From: Diphasiastrum complanatum
Taxonomy: Eukaryota; Streptophyta; Lycopodiopsida; Lycopodiales; Lycopodiaceae
NCBI GenBank assembly: GCA_029204225.1
Contig: CM055101.1
Span: forward strand, 31,648,519-31,712,518
Direction: 5' to 3'
Length of the DNA: 64,000 nt
In this document: in pieces, positions 10,990 through 21,833 of the stretch
Position numbering within the stretch: position 1 is the stretch's first letter
Layout: the number at the start of each line of letters is the position of its first letter
Notes under the pieces: generated by a model
Told to the model about the DNA's origin: nothing
Database searches by the model: none
The model's input: only the letters and a program-made list of their open reading frames with translations
Translations under genes and position numbers: made by a program

Positions 10990-12246
10990 GTGCTAGGTTT
11001 GAACCACGAGAACTGACTGTGCTACACTCAATGGGCAGCACATTGTCGCATCAAGCACCCCATTCTGTCAACCACTCCGACCGTGAGCACCCATGTTCTT
11101 ACACTTTAGCACCGATGTTGCTGGACCCAAGGAGGCTTGGGACATACTGAAGAACTTGTATGAGACGGTAAATCAGTCACGGATCTTGTTCTTGACTAAT
11201 AAGCTTCACACATTGAAGATGGGTACATGTGAATCAGTAACGGACTACTTTACTCAGGTGAAAGATCTAAGAGGCCAACTTATTGCGATTGGAGAAAGTG
11301 TTCAAGATTCAGTGTTGGTATCCATTGTACTTAATAGTCTAACTTTGGCCTATCAGAACTTTGTAATGATGCTATCGTTAAGAGAAACGAGGCCTTCTTT
11401 CGATGAGCTAAATGCCCTCTTACTACAGGAAGAAATGAGACGACAAAATATTGTCAACAGGGACGATTTCAAGGAACAGGCATTTTTGGCAAAGAAGCAA
11501 GAGCAAAGTTCCAAGAAGGGTGGCAAAGGGAAGAAGAAGAAGAAGAAGCAGCAAAATATGGAGGAGAATCAATCAAATCGACCAGAAGATGGAAAGAAAG
11601 TGGTTCAAAAAGGAAACTGATTTATTTGCAGAAAATCAGGACATTATGCAAAGGAGTGCTAGCACAACAAGTTCAAGAAAAAGCAGGACGGGATTTTGGC
11701 TGAAGAAGAAGAAACATCTAATGCAAAATTGAGTGCTTTGGATCTTGAAGACTATGAGTGGTTTTCGGCACCAACATCTTCTGGTGGTGGCTTCTCGAAG
11801 GAAGAAGAGTATTGGTTTATGATTCAGGAGCTTCAAAGCATATGACACCTAGACGAGAGTGGCTATCTAATTTTCAAAAATTAGATGATGGGTCAAATGT
11901 GAGGTTGGGAGATAACTACACATATAATATAAAAGGAGTTGGAAAAGTACAGGTTCAATTACCTTCAGGGAAGATTCGAGACATAAAGGATGTGCTTTAT
12001 GTACCAAGAATCAGGAAAAACTTACTCTCAGTATCAGCTATTGCAAAGCAACACATGGTGGTGCAGTTTGATGAAGAGCGGGGTCTCATCAAGAAGAAAA
12101 ATAATGTAGTAGTAGTTGAGGGCATACGTGCAGGGCGGTTGAACAAACTTCAGGCTCAGGTGGTGGATCATCATGCAAGTGTTGCGGATATTGGATCATT
12201 GAGTAAGTTATGGCACGAGAGGTTTGGACATCTGAATTACAATTGA
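10990..12246 (+). pseudogene. Copia family-C gag and protease fragment
   Basis: Plus-strand Ty1/copia 5' half. The gag part (11093-11620) has AWDILKNLYE and a helical region ending in a Lys-rich tail. After a stop, a damaged zinc knuckle follows (ICRKSGHYAKEC; first Cys missing). Further on is the protease box VYDSGASKHMT, with the catalytic D-S-G intact, and LYVPRIRKNLLSVSAI. The end is the pre-integrase motif LWHERFGHLNYN at 12246, where the element stops abruptly and meets copia family A on the other strand. Short frameshifts separate gag from protease. Confidence 0.85.
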
Positions 12247-12735
12247 TATGGTGAATTCATATGGCATAGTCTCCTGTGCCATAGAATATTTGACGAATCA
12301 TCATGGGTTTGATGCACTTGATCTGTAGGTAGGCGTACCCTCAAGTGATACAGGTTCTTCTATCTTGTGTAATCAGTGTACTGATTCTTGCATCAACAAC
12401 ATTGCATGCTTCGTTTGAGAACGTTACACACATCCCTGCATCAGCTATTCTTTCTACTAATAGCAAGTTCTGCTGCAGTGTAGGCACGAACAGAACATCT
12501 TCAAGTCTCCTATCTTTGCCATTTGTGTTGAGCCATAGTGAACCAGTATCATTCACTTGATGCTTTGATCCATCTCCAAGACTAATAAATCTTGATGGAT
12601 CTGCACTTTGGAAGTCAAACATTATCCGTCCTGATGTAACGAAGTGCGAGGTAGCTCCTAAATCAAGGATTACCTACTGTGTGTCAGGTGTTGAAACTAC
12701 ATACACGTCTGCACAAATGTAGGCGGTTGAATTTC
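12243..12735 (-). pseudogene. Copia family-A protease / pre-integrase fragment
   Basis: Minus-strand piece with a protease box altered to VILDLGATSHFV (D-L-G instead of D-S/T-G), then SLGDGSKHQV and LEDVLFVPTLQQNLLLVERI. It is collinear with the integrase/RT piece at 8610-10280, and both flank the 10.28-12.24 kb interruption. Sequence at the junction resembles 30660-30740, where the same family is less interrupted; about 100 bp is missing here. Confidence 0.8.
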
Positions 12736-12739
12736 CATG

Positions 12740-13370
12740 ATTCAATCTTGGAATTCTCAATAACAAGATCTACACTAAAATTTGCATCAATCCTTCAAGA
12801 CATCGTGACACCTTCTTTGCAACTCAATTTTTGCTCTTCAAAAAAGTCCACCTACCAATGTCGATCAAACTCGTCAAAAAATTGATATGCTACTTGAATA
12901 GTTGTTTCCAAAAAGTTAAATGTCGCAAAGGGAACAACTAGACAATGTTTTTTTTGAGCTTTTTGCTCTTCCAAAATAGAAGTTAGATGACCCAACGTAA
13001 GAAGAAGACATGCTCTATAAAAAAATAAAATCCTTCAGAAGACAATCATGCCACAGAGTTTGAAAATTGCTTTCCCCACAATAATGTGACGCCACCAACA
13101 GTATTTTTAATTTTGAACTGATGTTGGAAACTAATATCATTTATTGGTGTGATGCAGTATTCTTCGGACATTTTGATGTAATCTCTAAAATCAAATGTGC
13201 ATCGCAATAAAAACATATTTGGTGTAGGGATGTACAACTATTCGATAAAACCATGGAGTTTGATAAAGAAAAAGCTTTTTTGTGTCTTAGCTTTTTAGAA
13301 AAGAAGCTAAACATTTTTTTAATTTGATCGTGAGTGTGACTGACCAATAAAAATCCTATTATAAATCAAC
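12740..13370 (-). pseudogene. DUF7869-like gene, C-terminal part (copy 2)
   Basis: Minus-strand homologue of about 7010-7600 in copy 1. It holds LVSHTHDQIKKMFSFF (copy 1 VGHTHNQIDQMFSFF; G is changed to S and D to K in the conserved block), then KKLRHKKAFSL, NDISFQHQFKIK, and a stretch matching the FDEFDQHWW region. Frames are broken. Everything upstream of the HTH block is missing: the palindrome array starts right next to it. This is an internally deleted copy that kept the array and the partner gene. Confidence 0.75.
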
Positions 13371-13374
13371 TCTC

Positions 13375-13645
13375 GACCCGTGCTCAACAGAGGTCCCGCT
13401 CTCGACTTACGCTGAGCATAGGTCGTCTCTCAACCCATGCTCAGCACAAGTCTGTTCTCGACTAATGTTGAGCATAGGTCATCTCTTGCCCATGCTTAAC
13501 ATAGGTTCGCTCTCGACTAATGTTGAGCATAGGTCGTCTCTTGACCCATGCTCCGCTCTCAACTTATCCTGAGCATAGGTTTCCTCTAAACCTATGGTGA
13601 GCATAGGTTTCCTTTCACAACCTATGCCACGAGCATAGGTCTTGT
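13375..13645. repeat. Palindrome array 2, same core motif
   Basis: About eight to nine degenerate copies of the motif seen at 4301-5183, here spaced about 25-35 bp apart and mostly introduced by CTCTCGAC or CTCTTGCC. The better copies are near 13575-13610 (AACCTATGGTGAGCATAGGT) and 13619-13640. It lies between the deleted DUF7869-like copy (left, minus) and the small unknown gene (right, plus), the same layout as array 1. Confidence 0.8.
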
Positions 13646-13659
13646 GTGTTGCCTTGTGA

Positions 13660-13830
13660 GATTTTTATATGACCATTCTCGTTGATGCTAACATACCTGC
13701 TTTTCGGTTTTCAGATTCTTACAAATGGCTCAAATAAAGGTTTGTGAGATTTTTATACGAACATTCTTGTTGATTCTGACATATTTGCTTTTCGGTTTTC
13801 AGATTCTTACTACAAATGGTTCAAATAAAG
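13660..13830 (+). repeat. Tandem duplication of a leader / first-exon segment
   Basis: Two copies of about 75 bp (starting near 13663 and 13744) share TTGTGAGATTTTTATA, TTTGCTTTTCGGTTTTCAG-like sequence and ATGG(C/T)TCAAATAAAGGTT. Each ends in a candidate 3' splice site (TTTTCAG) followed by a possible ATG, so the start region of the small gene was duplicated. Confidence 0.7.
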
Positions 13831-14353
13831 GTTCATCCACTAGTTAACCCTTCTAATCTTCAAAAAGTGGACATTACAAAACATATGTTTTATTTTACAA
13901 AAGAAATTATAAGGACACGTGCTTTACAAGGTAACGATGGAAAATGAGAAAGATGGCTTTACTAATGTTCTTAGACAAGAAGGTTTATCTGTACATTTTG
14001 GAGGACGACTTCATGAAGATTCGCCTTTGTGAATATGCCATTTTGAGAAATTTTTTTGATGAAGCATTGAAGACCATTGTAAGTTAATTTGCTTCCTCTT
14101 ACTTTAATTTATTTTAGTTAATACATTCTTCTCTATGCTTAGTATGGGTTTTGTTTAGCAAAGTTATTGTTCTTAGACATTGAAAGCTTCAATTTTGATC
14201 GCTGTCGAAGCTTTGGAGAAAAAAGAAGACACTATTTTGACGAAGTCTGTCAAGTCAATGTTCTCTCACAAAAGCTTGGTCTCCTCTTCACAAAAGAATT
14301 CTCAAGCACTTGATTTCGCTATGGAAACACAAATTCTTTCACCTCCGAAATGA
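13816..14353 (+). pseudogene. Unknown small gene, copy 2 (divergent partner)
   Basis: Plus-strand copy of the family at 3772-4092; not recognised otherwise. It starts at MVQIKVHPLVNP, then DITKHMFYFTKEI, a frameshift near 13945, DGFTNVLRQEG and GGRLHEDSP. A likely GT-AG intron lies at 14079-14176 (GTAAGTTAAT to TGTTCTTAG), with one more weak palindrome copy inside (near 14136). The last exon reads ASILIAVEALEKKEDTILTK, then a Ser-rich stretch, and stops at 14351-14353. The presence of an intron and of two diverged copies argues that this was a real gene. Confidence 0.5.
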
Positions 14354-14585
14354 CCCAATCACTAGTGATAGGTCAGAGAACCAAACCCATCTCATGTATA
14401 TAATCTCAAAATAAAGCTTAAGGACCACACCCAAGCTATAGTTACCCACCCCATTTATAGTTTACAAGCTAGAAAAGAGCTTTCAATTGAGTATCCACAC
14501 ATCCAATCATTAGCATGAAAATTTTTGATGGCTTTAATTTGGAGGAGGCCAAGCTTCTTGCTTTGGGACCATAACATTGATCAAG
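14354..14585. other. Spacer before the chromovirus
   Basis: No coding signal seen; low-complexity AT-rich sequence ending at the chromovirus target-site duplication. Confidence 0.5.
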
Positions 14586-14590
14586 ACTAT

Positions 14591-14948
14591 TGTAATAGAT
14601 CCTAACACCACAGTAGGGCAAACACTAACTGATCCACCCAACCTTGCCTACTCCCTGATATAGAGTAAGCCCCTCCTAGCCCAGTGTGAGGACTGGTAGC
14701 ATGCAACTGCCAAGTGTCGACCACGTGGCACTGACGTGGCCGACTGCACGTCGGGACCCAACTGGGGGCCCTATCCTGCTGACAGGGTCCCTAGGCTGTG
14801 TTAGGCCCGCCATAGCTATGGACCGTGCTGGGGCACACTACTCACACTGTCTTGCCCTGTTGGTCATGTACGCTGGACACGACCCTGACTGTGGTATCTG
14901 ACCTATCTGTGTTCTCTAGGGTTCGGCACTGGTTACGAGCTCGTAACA
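14591..14948 (-). repeat. 3' LTR of chromovirus
   Basis: 358 bp. On the element strand it begins TGTTACGAG and ends ATTACA. It is virtually identical to the LTR at 20449-20806. Confidence 0.97.
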
Positions 14949-14961
14949 CTCCCTCCCCCTT
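14949..14961 (-). promoter_or_regulatory. Polypurine tract
   Basis: On the element strand AAGGGGGAGGGAG directly precedes the TGTTACG start of the 3' LTR. This is the expected primer for plus-strand DNA synthesis, and it overlaps the end of the gag-pol frame. Confidence 0.9.
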
Positions 14962-17900
14962 AAGAACCGTCTTGGTCCTCTAAGACAAAGTCTGGAAAAA
15001 TCTTGCGAAGGACGCTGCCTCTTTCCCAAGTGGCATTCTCAACAGGCTGATCATTCCACTTAACCAGATATTCTCGGTATAGAGTATGACGAGTCTGCGT
15101 CTCTCTACTATCAAGAATCTCCTCTGGTTCATGTGGAGGTTGTTGAGGATCCAATGGGAGAACTAGAACACTGTCCCCTACCAGATTATCTGATCTGGTT
15201 AAGGCTTTTCGTAACTGACTTACATGAAAAACTGGAAAAACCTTACTGCTGTGTGGGAGTTCTAGTTCATAGGTGACCTCGCCTAGTCTCCTACTGATGG
15301 TAAAGGGACCACAATACCTTGGAGACAACTTAGCACACACTCCTGATTTGAGGGTTTTAGAGTCAACTGGGACTCTCAAGTAGACTCTCTCACCAGTGGA
15401 GAACTGCACATCCCGTCTGTGTGGATCTGCATAATGCCTGGCTCGATCCTGGGATTGTCTAATGCTACGCTTAGCATGTTCTATCATCTGGTTTAGGTCT
15501 TCTAAAAAGTTTCTGGCTGCTTCAACTTTTTCTTGTTTAAACCCTACAGCTGTGGGTGAGCGTGGCTGAAAACCGTACATCAGCATAAATGGGCTGTATC
15601 CCGTAGCTGAATGTTTGGTACTGTTGTAAGCAAACTCTAATATCGAGAGATACTCCTCCCAATTAGTCTGCCTCTTGCTGACGTATGCACGAAGCATATC
15701 CTCCAGCACTTGATTTACCCTTTCTGTTTGACCGTCCGTCTGTGGATGGTCGGTGGTACTCATATTAAGTTTAGTATGGAGATGATGGAATACTGCCTTC
15801 CAAAAATTTCCAGTAAACTTACTGTCCCGGTCGCTGACTATGCCGGAAGGTAGACCGTACAATTTAAATAGCCCGTCTACAAACAACCTCGCTAACTCTG
15901 GAGCTCTAACGGTTGTTTTGGTCAGAATAAAATGAGCCATTTTGGTCAGACGGTCAACTGTGACCCATATAGCGTCATTACCCTTTTGGGTTTTAGGCAG
16001 GCCTACTATAAAATCCATGGAGATACTCTCCCATTTACCAGCTGATATTTCTAAGGGATGCAACAACCCTCCTGCCTTTAAACGCTCTGCTTTATTTACT
16101 TGACATTTCTGACAACTGGTTACATACTGGTGGACGTCCCTTTTCATACTGGGCCAGAAAAATTGCCTACGAAGAAGCTCATAGGTCTTCTGTATGCCTG
16201 GGTGTCCCGCGCTAGGATTGTCATGACATTCATATAGGACCTGCTGCCTATAATCCTCTGAATTGGGGACACATACTCTATCTCTATAGAGCAAGTACTC
16301 ATCCTGAATGGAATACTGTTTCCATTTGAATCCTTGAGTCAACTGACCCTCAACCACTGGGGTTTGCTTGGGTAATACAGGCTCAGAATCCTCAACGTCA
16401 TCTGATGACATATACTCGGACTCATCATCATCCTCAACGGAAGCTGCCGTATTCTTGGATGAACTGGCACCAGCCCCGGGAACTGGTTCTGGAGTCTGTA
16501 ACTGTCTGTTCTGGACTGAGTTCCAGATAATAGAGAAGAATGCATCATGCTGGCATTTCCCTCTCAAGGACTCGAGTAACTCATTACGAATCTGAGTAAA
16601 ACTCAGCTCGTTTATCATAGGCATTCTGCTAAGGGCATCTGCTACTGTATTGAATTTTTCACGCCTATATCTGATAGACATGTCAAACTCTTGCATCAAC
16701 TCTGCCCAACGAGCTTTCCGACCTCTAAGCTCAGGTTGATTGCAAAGGTATCTGAGACTCTCATGGTCTGTCAGGACCTCAAAGTTGGCACCATACAAAT
16801 AATGCCTCCAAGTCTTAAGGGCATGGACTATAGAAAAGAGTTCCTTTTCATAGGCACTATACCTAGTCTGTGCTGGCTCGAGTTTTTTACTCTCGAACGC
16901 AACTGGTCGTCCACCCTGAGTTAGCACATCACCTACTGCAAAGTCGCTAGCATCTGTTTCGACCACAAATGGCTGATTGGGGTCGACGACCTTTAAAACT
17001 GGTGCTGTAGCTAAGGCTGTTTTGAGAGCATCAAAGCTCTCCTGTTGTGCGGACTTCCAAATGAACTCCTTTCCCTTCCCCTTAAGGAGATTTGTCATAG
17101 GGACTGCTATCTGAGCATATTCCTTGACAAATCGTCTGTAATATCCCGCCAGACCAAGAAAGATTTGAAGTTCCAAAATATTCTGAGGTCTCAGCCAACT
17201 GAGTATGGCTTTAACCTTATTTGGGTCCATCTTAATCCCATCTGAAGAGATAATGTGACCCAAATATGCTACTTCTTCAACGAAGAATTCACACTTGGAT
17301 TGTTTAGCATAAAGCTTATGCTTTCTGAGCAGTCGAAACACCTTTCTGAGGTGTTTTAGATGCTCCTTCCTCGTTTTGCTGTAGACGAGGATGTCATCTA
17401 AAAATACGACTACAAACTTACCCAAGTATGGTCTGAGGACACTGTTCATCAAGGTCATAAAGGTAGCTGGAGCATTTGTGAGCCCAAATGGCATCACCTT
17501 AAACTCATAATGACCGTGACGAGTCCTAAAAGTTGTTTTCGAGACATCTTCCGATTTTATACGGACTTGATGATATCCCGATCTGAGGTCTATTTTGCTG
17601 AAAAACTTAGCCCCGTCGAGTTGATCAAACAACTCGTCTGCCCGAGGCATAGGGTATTTATTCTTAATTGTGACTTTATTGAGGACTCTGTAATCTACGC
17701 AAAGACGCATAGACCCCTCCTTCTTTTTCACCAATAGGACTAGTGAGGCCCATGGTGAACTACTGGTCTGAATTTGGCCTTTCCCAAGATAGTCTGTTAA
17801 CTGCCTAGTTATTTCTTCATCCTCTGTTCGGCTGACCCGATACGGAGGTTTAGAAACAGGTGCTGTACCTGGTACTAGGTTTATTACATGATCTACCTCT

Positions 17901-19738
17901 CTGCTAGGTGGTAAACCATGTGGCAAATCTTCAGGAAAAACATCTTTAAATTTAGACAATAAAGTTTCTAATTTACTGATTTTCTGCTGAATAGAACTGG
18001 AAATAGAAACTTCAGGAATAAACTGAAAGTCACATAAGAATACCTGATGGTCTTCGTCTCCGATTAGCTGACAGAGCTCTGAACTGCAGACCATAGGGCT
18101 GTTGGGAACATCATGTTCCCCATGCAACTGGATCTCTCGGCCTTTATACTGAAAGCTGAGGGTGTTCTCCTGATAGTTTCTGTGGAGGGAAGGTCCTAAA
18201 CTGTAGAGCCAATCTCTCCCGAGAACAATGTTTGTTCGATCCAGGTGCATTATCTGAAAGTTTATTTGATCTTGGTACCCCTGAATACCAAGATTTAACT
18301 TACTTACCATAGTTTCCCATATTTTTTTATCTTCACCCTTAGCTAATGAAACTATGTACCTATGCTGACTAGGTACTTCTGGTAGTTTAAGCTTTTTAAC
18401 CAGGGTGTGGTTGATGAAATTATGGGTTGCCCCATCATCAACCATGACTCTTACTGACTGGTTACCAACTTTCCCATGCATACGTACTAGGTCATGCGGC
18501 CCAAAGCTGAAGGGTCTCGCTAGCATTGCAGAGGTCAGCTGGCAACAGTGTTCATGATCTTCATGATACACTTTGATCTCGGAAGCTGCCGAGTCACTGG
18601 GGAAACATACAGTCTGAACAAGATGAACTTGTTTTTTATCTTTTTTAGTGAAAGGCCCCTTGGGACACTGTCTGACTGTGTGTCCCTTGCCCATACACAC
18701 AAAGCACAAACGTTCTTGTTTGGCTTTCTCAAAATCATCTGGTTTTAAGGGCTGTATGAGTGAAGGGCGTTTCTGAGGAGCTTCACCTTTAAATTTATCT
18801 TCTTTCTTTCTTTTTAAAAATTTCTTTTTAAATTGAAAGTCTTTCTGAGGAAGCTGCTCAGAAAGTGGTTGCTGTCTCGCTCTCTTCCTACCCACTGAAT
18901 CATCATAGATTTGAGCATATCTGAGAGCTTGCTCAAGGGTAGTAGGCGAGTTTCTCTGGACCTCTACTTTATATTCATCTTTGAGGCCACGGACAAATCC
19001 CCTGATTTTTTGATAGTCATCCATATTTTTAATCTTTAAAATTGCTTCTCGATACTGCGAGATATATTGGATGAGGGACTTGTCCATTACTGTTCTTTCC
19101 CAGGCTTCCCAGGCTCTATCAAGTTCATTCTCTGGTAGAAATTCTCTTAGGAAAGCTTCTTCAAAAGCTTTCCATGACCGGGGAGTCTGCCCAGTCTCCT
19201 GGAGATTTAACCACCACTTATAGGCCATAGGCCCTAAAGAAAGACTGGCCTCAATTGCTTGCAAATGGTCAGGGGTCTGTTTAAGAGCATGAATGTTCTT
19301 CCATTTGCTGAGGAAGGTTTGTAGAATATCTGCATTTCTATCCTTCTCTTCCCCATTAAAAGTAGGAGGCTTTAAATCTTTAAAAACACTGGGGTGAGAC
19401 CGTAAAGTCTCACCCGAAACTGATGGAAGTGGAGAAGGGGATAACTAAGAAGTGGAGGGAAGGCTTCCTTTTGCGGAACTCAAAAACAAGTTTTTGAGTT
19501 CAGCGAACGAGTCGTCCACACTGGACTTGAAATTGGCTAATGCCAACTTCAGTTCATCCACTTCTGTTACCAATTGGAGAAACTGCTCCTTGGTAACCAG
19601 TTCGTCGAGTTCTTCGGCGAACTGTTCCTGTTCTTCCACTTTCATGGGTTCCTTCCCTTTTTTGTAAGCCAAGGCTTCTGTTTCAAGTTCGTCGAAGCCT
19701 CTCTCCGGGGGTTGATCAGGTCCCTGAGGAGTGGTCAT
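14960..19738 (-). CDS. Chromovirus gag-pol polyprotein with one internal TAG
   Basis: One frame of 1593 codons from ATG at 19738 ([14 protein letters not shown]), broken only by TAG at 19445-19447. Numbering from 19264, the order is: gag capsid (1-125); zinc knuckle [14 protein letters not shown] (187-200); protease [12 protein letters not shown] (273-284; D-D-G instead of D-S/T-G); reverse transcriptase with [12 protein letters not shown] and catalytic FLDD (621-624); RNase H with ETDAS (769-773) and ending in TVADALSR; integrase HHCC ([11 protein letters not shown] to CQKC) and catalytic MDF, SDRDSKF and DGQTERVNQ; an HVSQLRKAL block; and a chromodomain with [18 protein letters not shown] near 1398-1415. 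The chromodomain puts it among chromoviruses, which target chromatin. There is no ATG soon after the TAG. Confidence 0.95.
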
Positions 19739-20434
19739 CTTCGGAACTGAAAGAGAGCTACCTTAACTTCTGAAGGAAAAAAAGTCTAAAAGACTAATTT
19801 ACAACTGTACAAGGAGGGAGAGAAAACTTAGCTCTTTCTGAGAACTGTACTTCCACAGAGAGAATCAAGAAAAGCCCTTTCAGCTCTTCCTCCACTGCTT
19901 TCAGATATGCTGTCCGGAAAAATCAGAGATCAAGGTACCAAGAAAAAGAAACAAACTTCTGATCGTCTTGGCCCCTTCCCTCGCTGTCTGAGGTGTATAC
20001 TTTTTGCTCCAAAATTCCCGTTTTAGGACCCAAAACAGTTGCAAACTTGTGGTTCCTGCCAAAGACCTTCAGCGCTGGACCTGCACCCACGATTCTGTCT
20101 CAGATCCGCTCCAAATTCCAGAAAATTTCACTCCAAATTCGAAGTTTCCACCCAATTTGGCAGCGCTGGACCTGCTCCACGTTTTCTATTTAAAATGTGC
20201 TCAAAAATCCACAACTGATACATAAAAATCAAGGGTAAATCCCTGATTTTTCAGCGCTGAGCTTCTACAAGGGATTGTGCCTCAAACAACTGTAAATTCC
20301 CAGCAAATTTCAAGGATTTGAAAGCTGTTCCTACAGCGATTTTCCTCCTCAATTCTTTTCTGAGAATCTGAGAAATCTTTCCTATCTTCTGATAGCTTTC
20401 TCTACTGCTGTCCTGAACTCCCTACGATGGAGAT
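19739..20434 (-). other. Chromovirus 5' leader
   Basis: Roughly 700 bp between primer site and gag start on the minus strand. No open frame of note. It probably contains packaging signals, which cannot be read from sequence alone. Confidence 0.7.
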
Positions 20435-20447
20435 GGCTCTGATACCA
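20435..20447 (-). promoter_or_regulatory. Primer binding site (tRNA-iMet)
   Basis: On the element strand TGGTATCAGAGCC follows the 5' LTR after a single base. It is the usual complement of the 3' end of plant initiator-Met tRNA. Confidence 0.97.
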
Positions 20448-20448
20448 G

Positions 20449-20806
20449 TGTAATAGATCCTAACACCACAGTAGGGCAAACACTAACTGATCCACCCAAC
20501 CTTGCCTACTCCCTGATATAGAGTAAGCCCCTCCTAGCCCAGTGTGAGGACTGGTAGCATGCAACTGCCAAGTGTCGGCCACGTGGCACTGACGTGGCCG
20601 ACTGCACGTCGGGACCCAACTGGGGGCCCTATCCTGCTGACAGGGTCCCTAGGCTGTGTTAGGCCCGCCATAGCTATGGACCGTGCTGGGGCACACTACT
20701 CACACTGTCTTGCCCTGTTGGTCATGTACGCTGGACACGACCCTGACTGTGGTATCTGACCTATCTGTGTTCTCTAGGGTTCGGCACTGGTTACGAGCTC
20801 GTAACA
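20449..20806 (-). repeat. 5' LTR of chromovirus
   Basis: 358 bp, TG...CA ends on the element strand. It carries the promoter of the element. About one difference from the 3' LTR. Confidence 0.97.
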
Positions 20807-20811
20807 ACTAT

Positions 20812-21833
20812 AGACCAAAATGACAGTCGTAAGAGCCAGCAATTCAAGTTACTTATGGGTCTAAAACAATGGCCTTGCCTTTTGTCACGTTGCAAGGCTT
20901 TCAAGTTTATTTTTGTGGGATGATCTTATGTAGCAGTCCACCCACCCATGTGGCAACTCATTTTAGGAATAATAATGATCGTGTTGAACAAAAAAACTAG
21001 ACATTATGTATTTCATTTTCACACAATTTCAAAGGGGGACATCTCTCCTCTTCAAAATCTATGTACTCTCATTTTACAATTACCATGTACAACAATAGGA
21101 GGGAATGGTTCCTAGAAACCCATCAAGAATGGTTAGAACACCAAGAAATTAGTTCACCTTGGAGACACCCGCTCACACAAAATTGAAGGTGAAGGTAATG
21201 TTAGAGTGTGTTAGAGAAACTAATGTCATCTATATTTTGTTGAGATGTTCTACCTTTTGCTTTCATATTATTAGAAGATGTAATTTTTTGCATGCATGAA
21301 TGCTCAATGCCGTGTGACATTCTATTATTACAACACTCATTGTTGAGCTAGCATTTCAGCCTGGCAGTGCCTGGAAGATGGGGGAAGGACCCTTGGACAA
21401 GAGCCTCCTTTCTGTGAAAAATGCAAAAATTAGCCTGATTAATCAGGTAATTGTGCATTGCCATACAGATGTCTAAGAAATCTTCATCAACGCTCTTGAA
21501 AACATGGACATGAGTACAGAAAATCTGATAAAAAAAACCAGCAAAATGAACGTTATCAAATACAGTTTTGTACAGGAAGCATGCAGTAATTACTAGAATG
21601 GCATCGTGCCTTGGATCGGAAGAACAAAACAGATTTCATGTACCAGTTGAATAGCCTGGAAACAGATTTCATGTACCCGTTGAATAGCCTGGAATTGACA
21701 TCAAAGAGCTAAAGGTGTCTTGCAAATTATCCCCTTCAACAGGCCTTAATTTTGTTTTAGCATGATGATCTTTCTATTTCATTTTAAGTTTTGTTTTAGC
21801 ATGTCGATGATCTTTCCATTTCATTAATTTGCT
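20812..21833. other. Intergenic; 33-bp duplication
   Basis: No gene seen. A 33-bp direct duplication at 21628-21693 contains ACAGATTTCATGTACC in both copies and differs at one base. The right part is probably the 3' untranslated region of the tetraspanin gene. Confidence 0.6.

Larger units (their letters stand above)
14586..20811 (-). mobile_element. Nearly intact Ty3/gypsy chromovirus
   Basis: A complete LTR retrotransposon on the minus strand. It has two 358-bp LTRs, a primer site complementary to initiator-Met tRNA, a purine tract, one long gag-pol frame and a C-terminal chromodomain. It is flanked by the 5-bp duplication ACTAT (14586-14590 and 20807-20811). The LTRs differ at about one position (A versus G in the GTGTCG(A/G)CCACGTGG stretch), so insertion was recent. 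A single in-frame TAG interrupts the gag part. Confidence 0.97.

Noticed and set aside
14686-14901. Open frame of 71 codons, also present at 20544-20759
   Set aside because: It lies inside both LTRs of the chromovirus and is duplicated only because the LTRs are.
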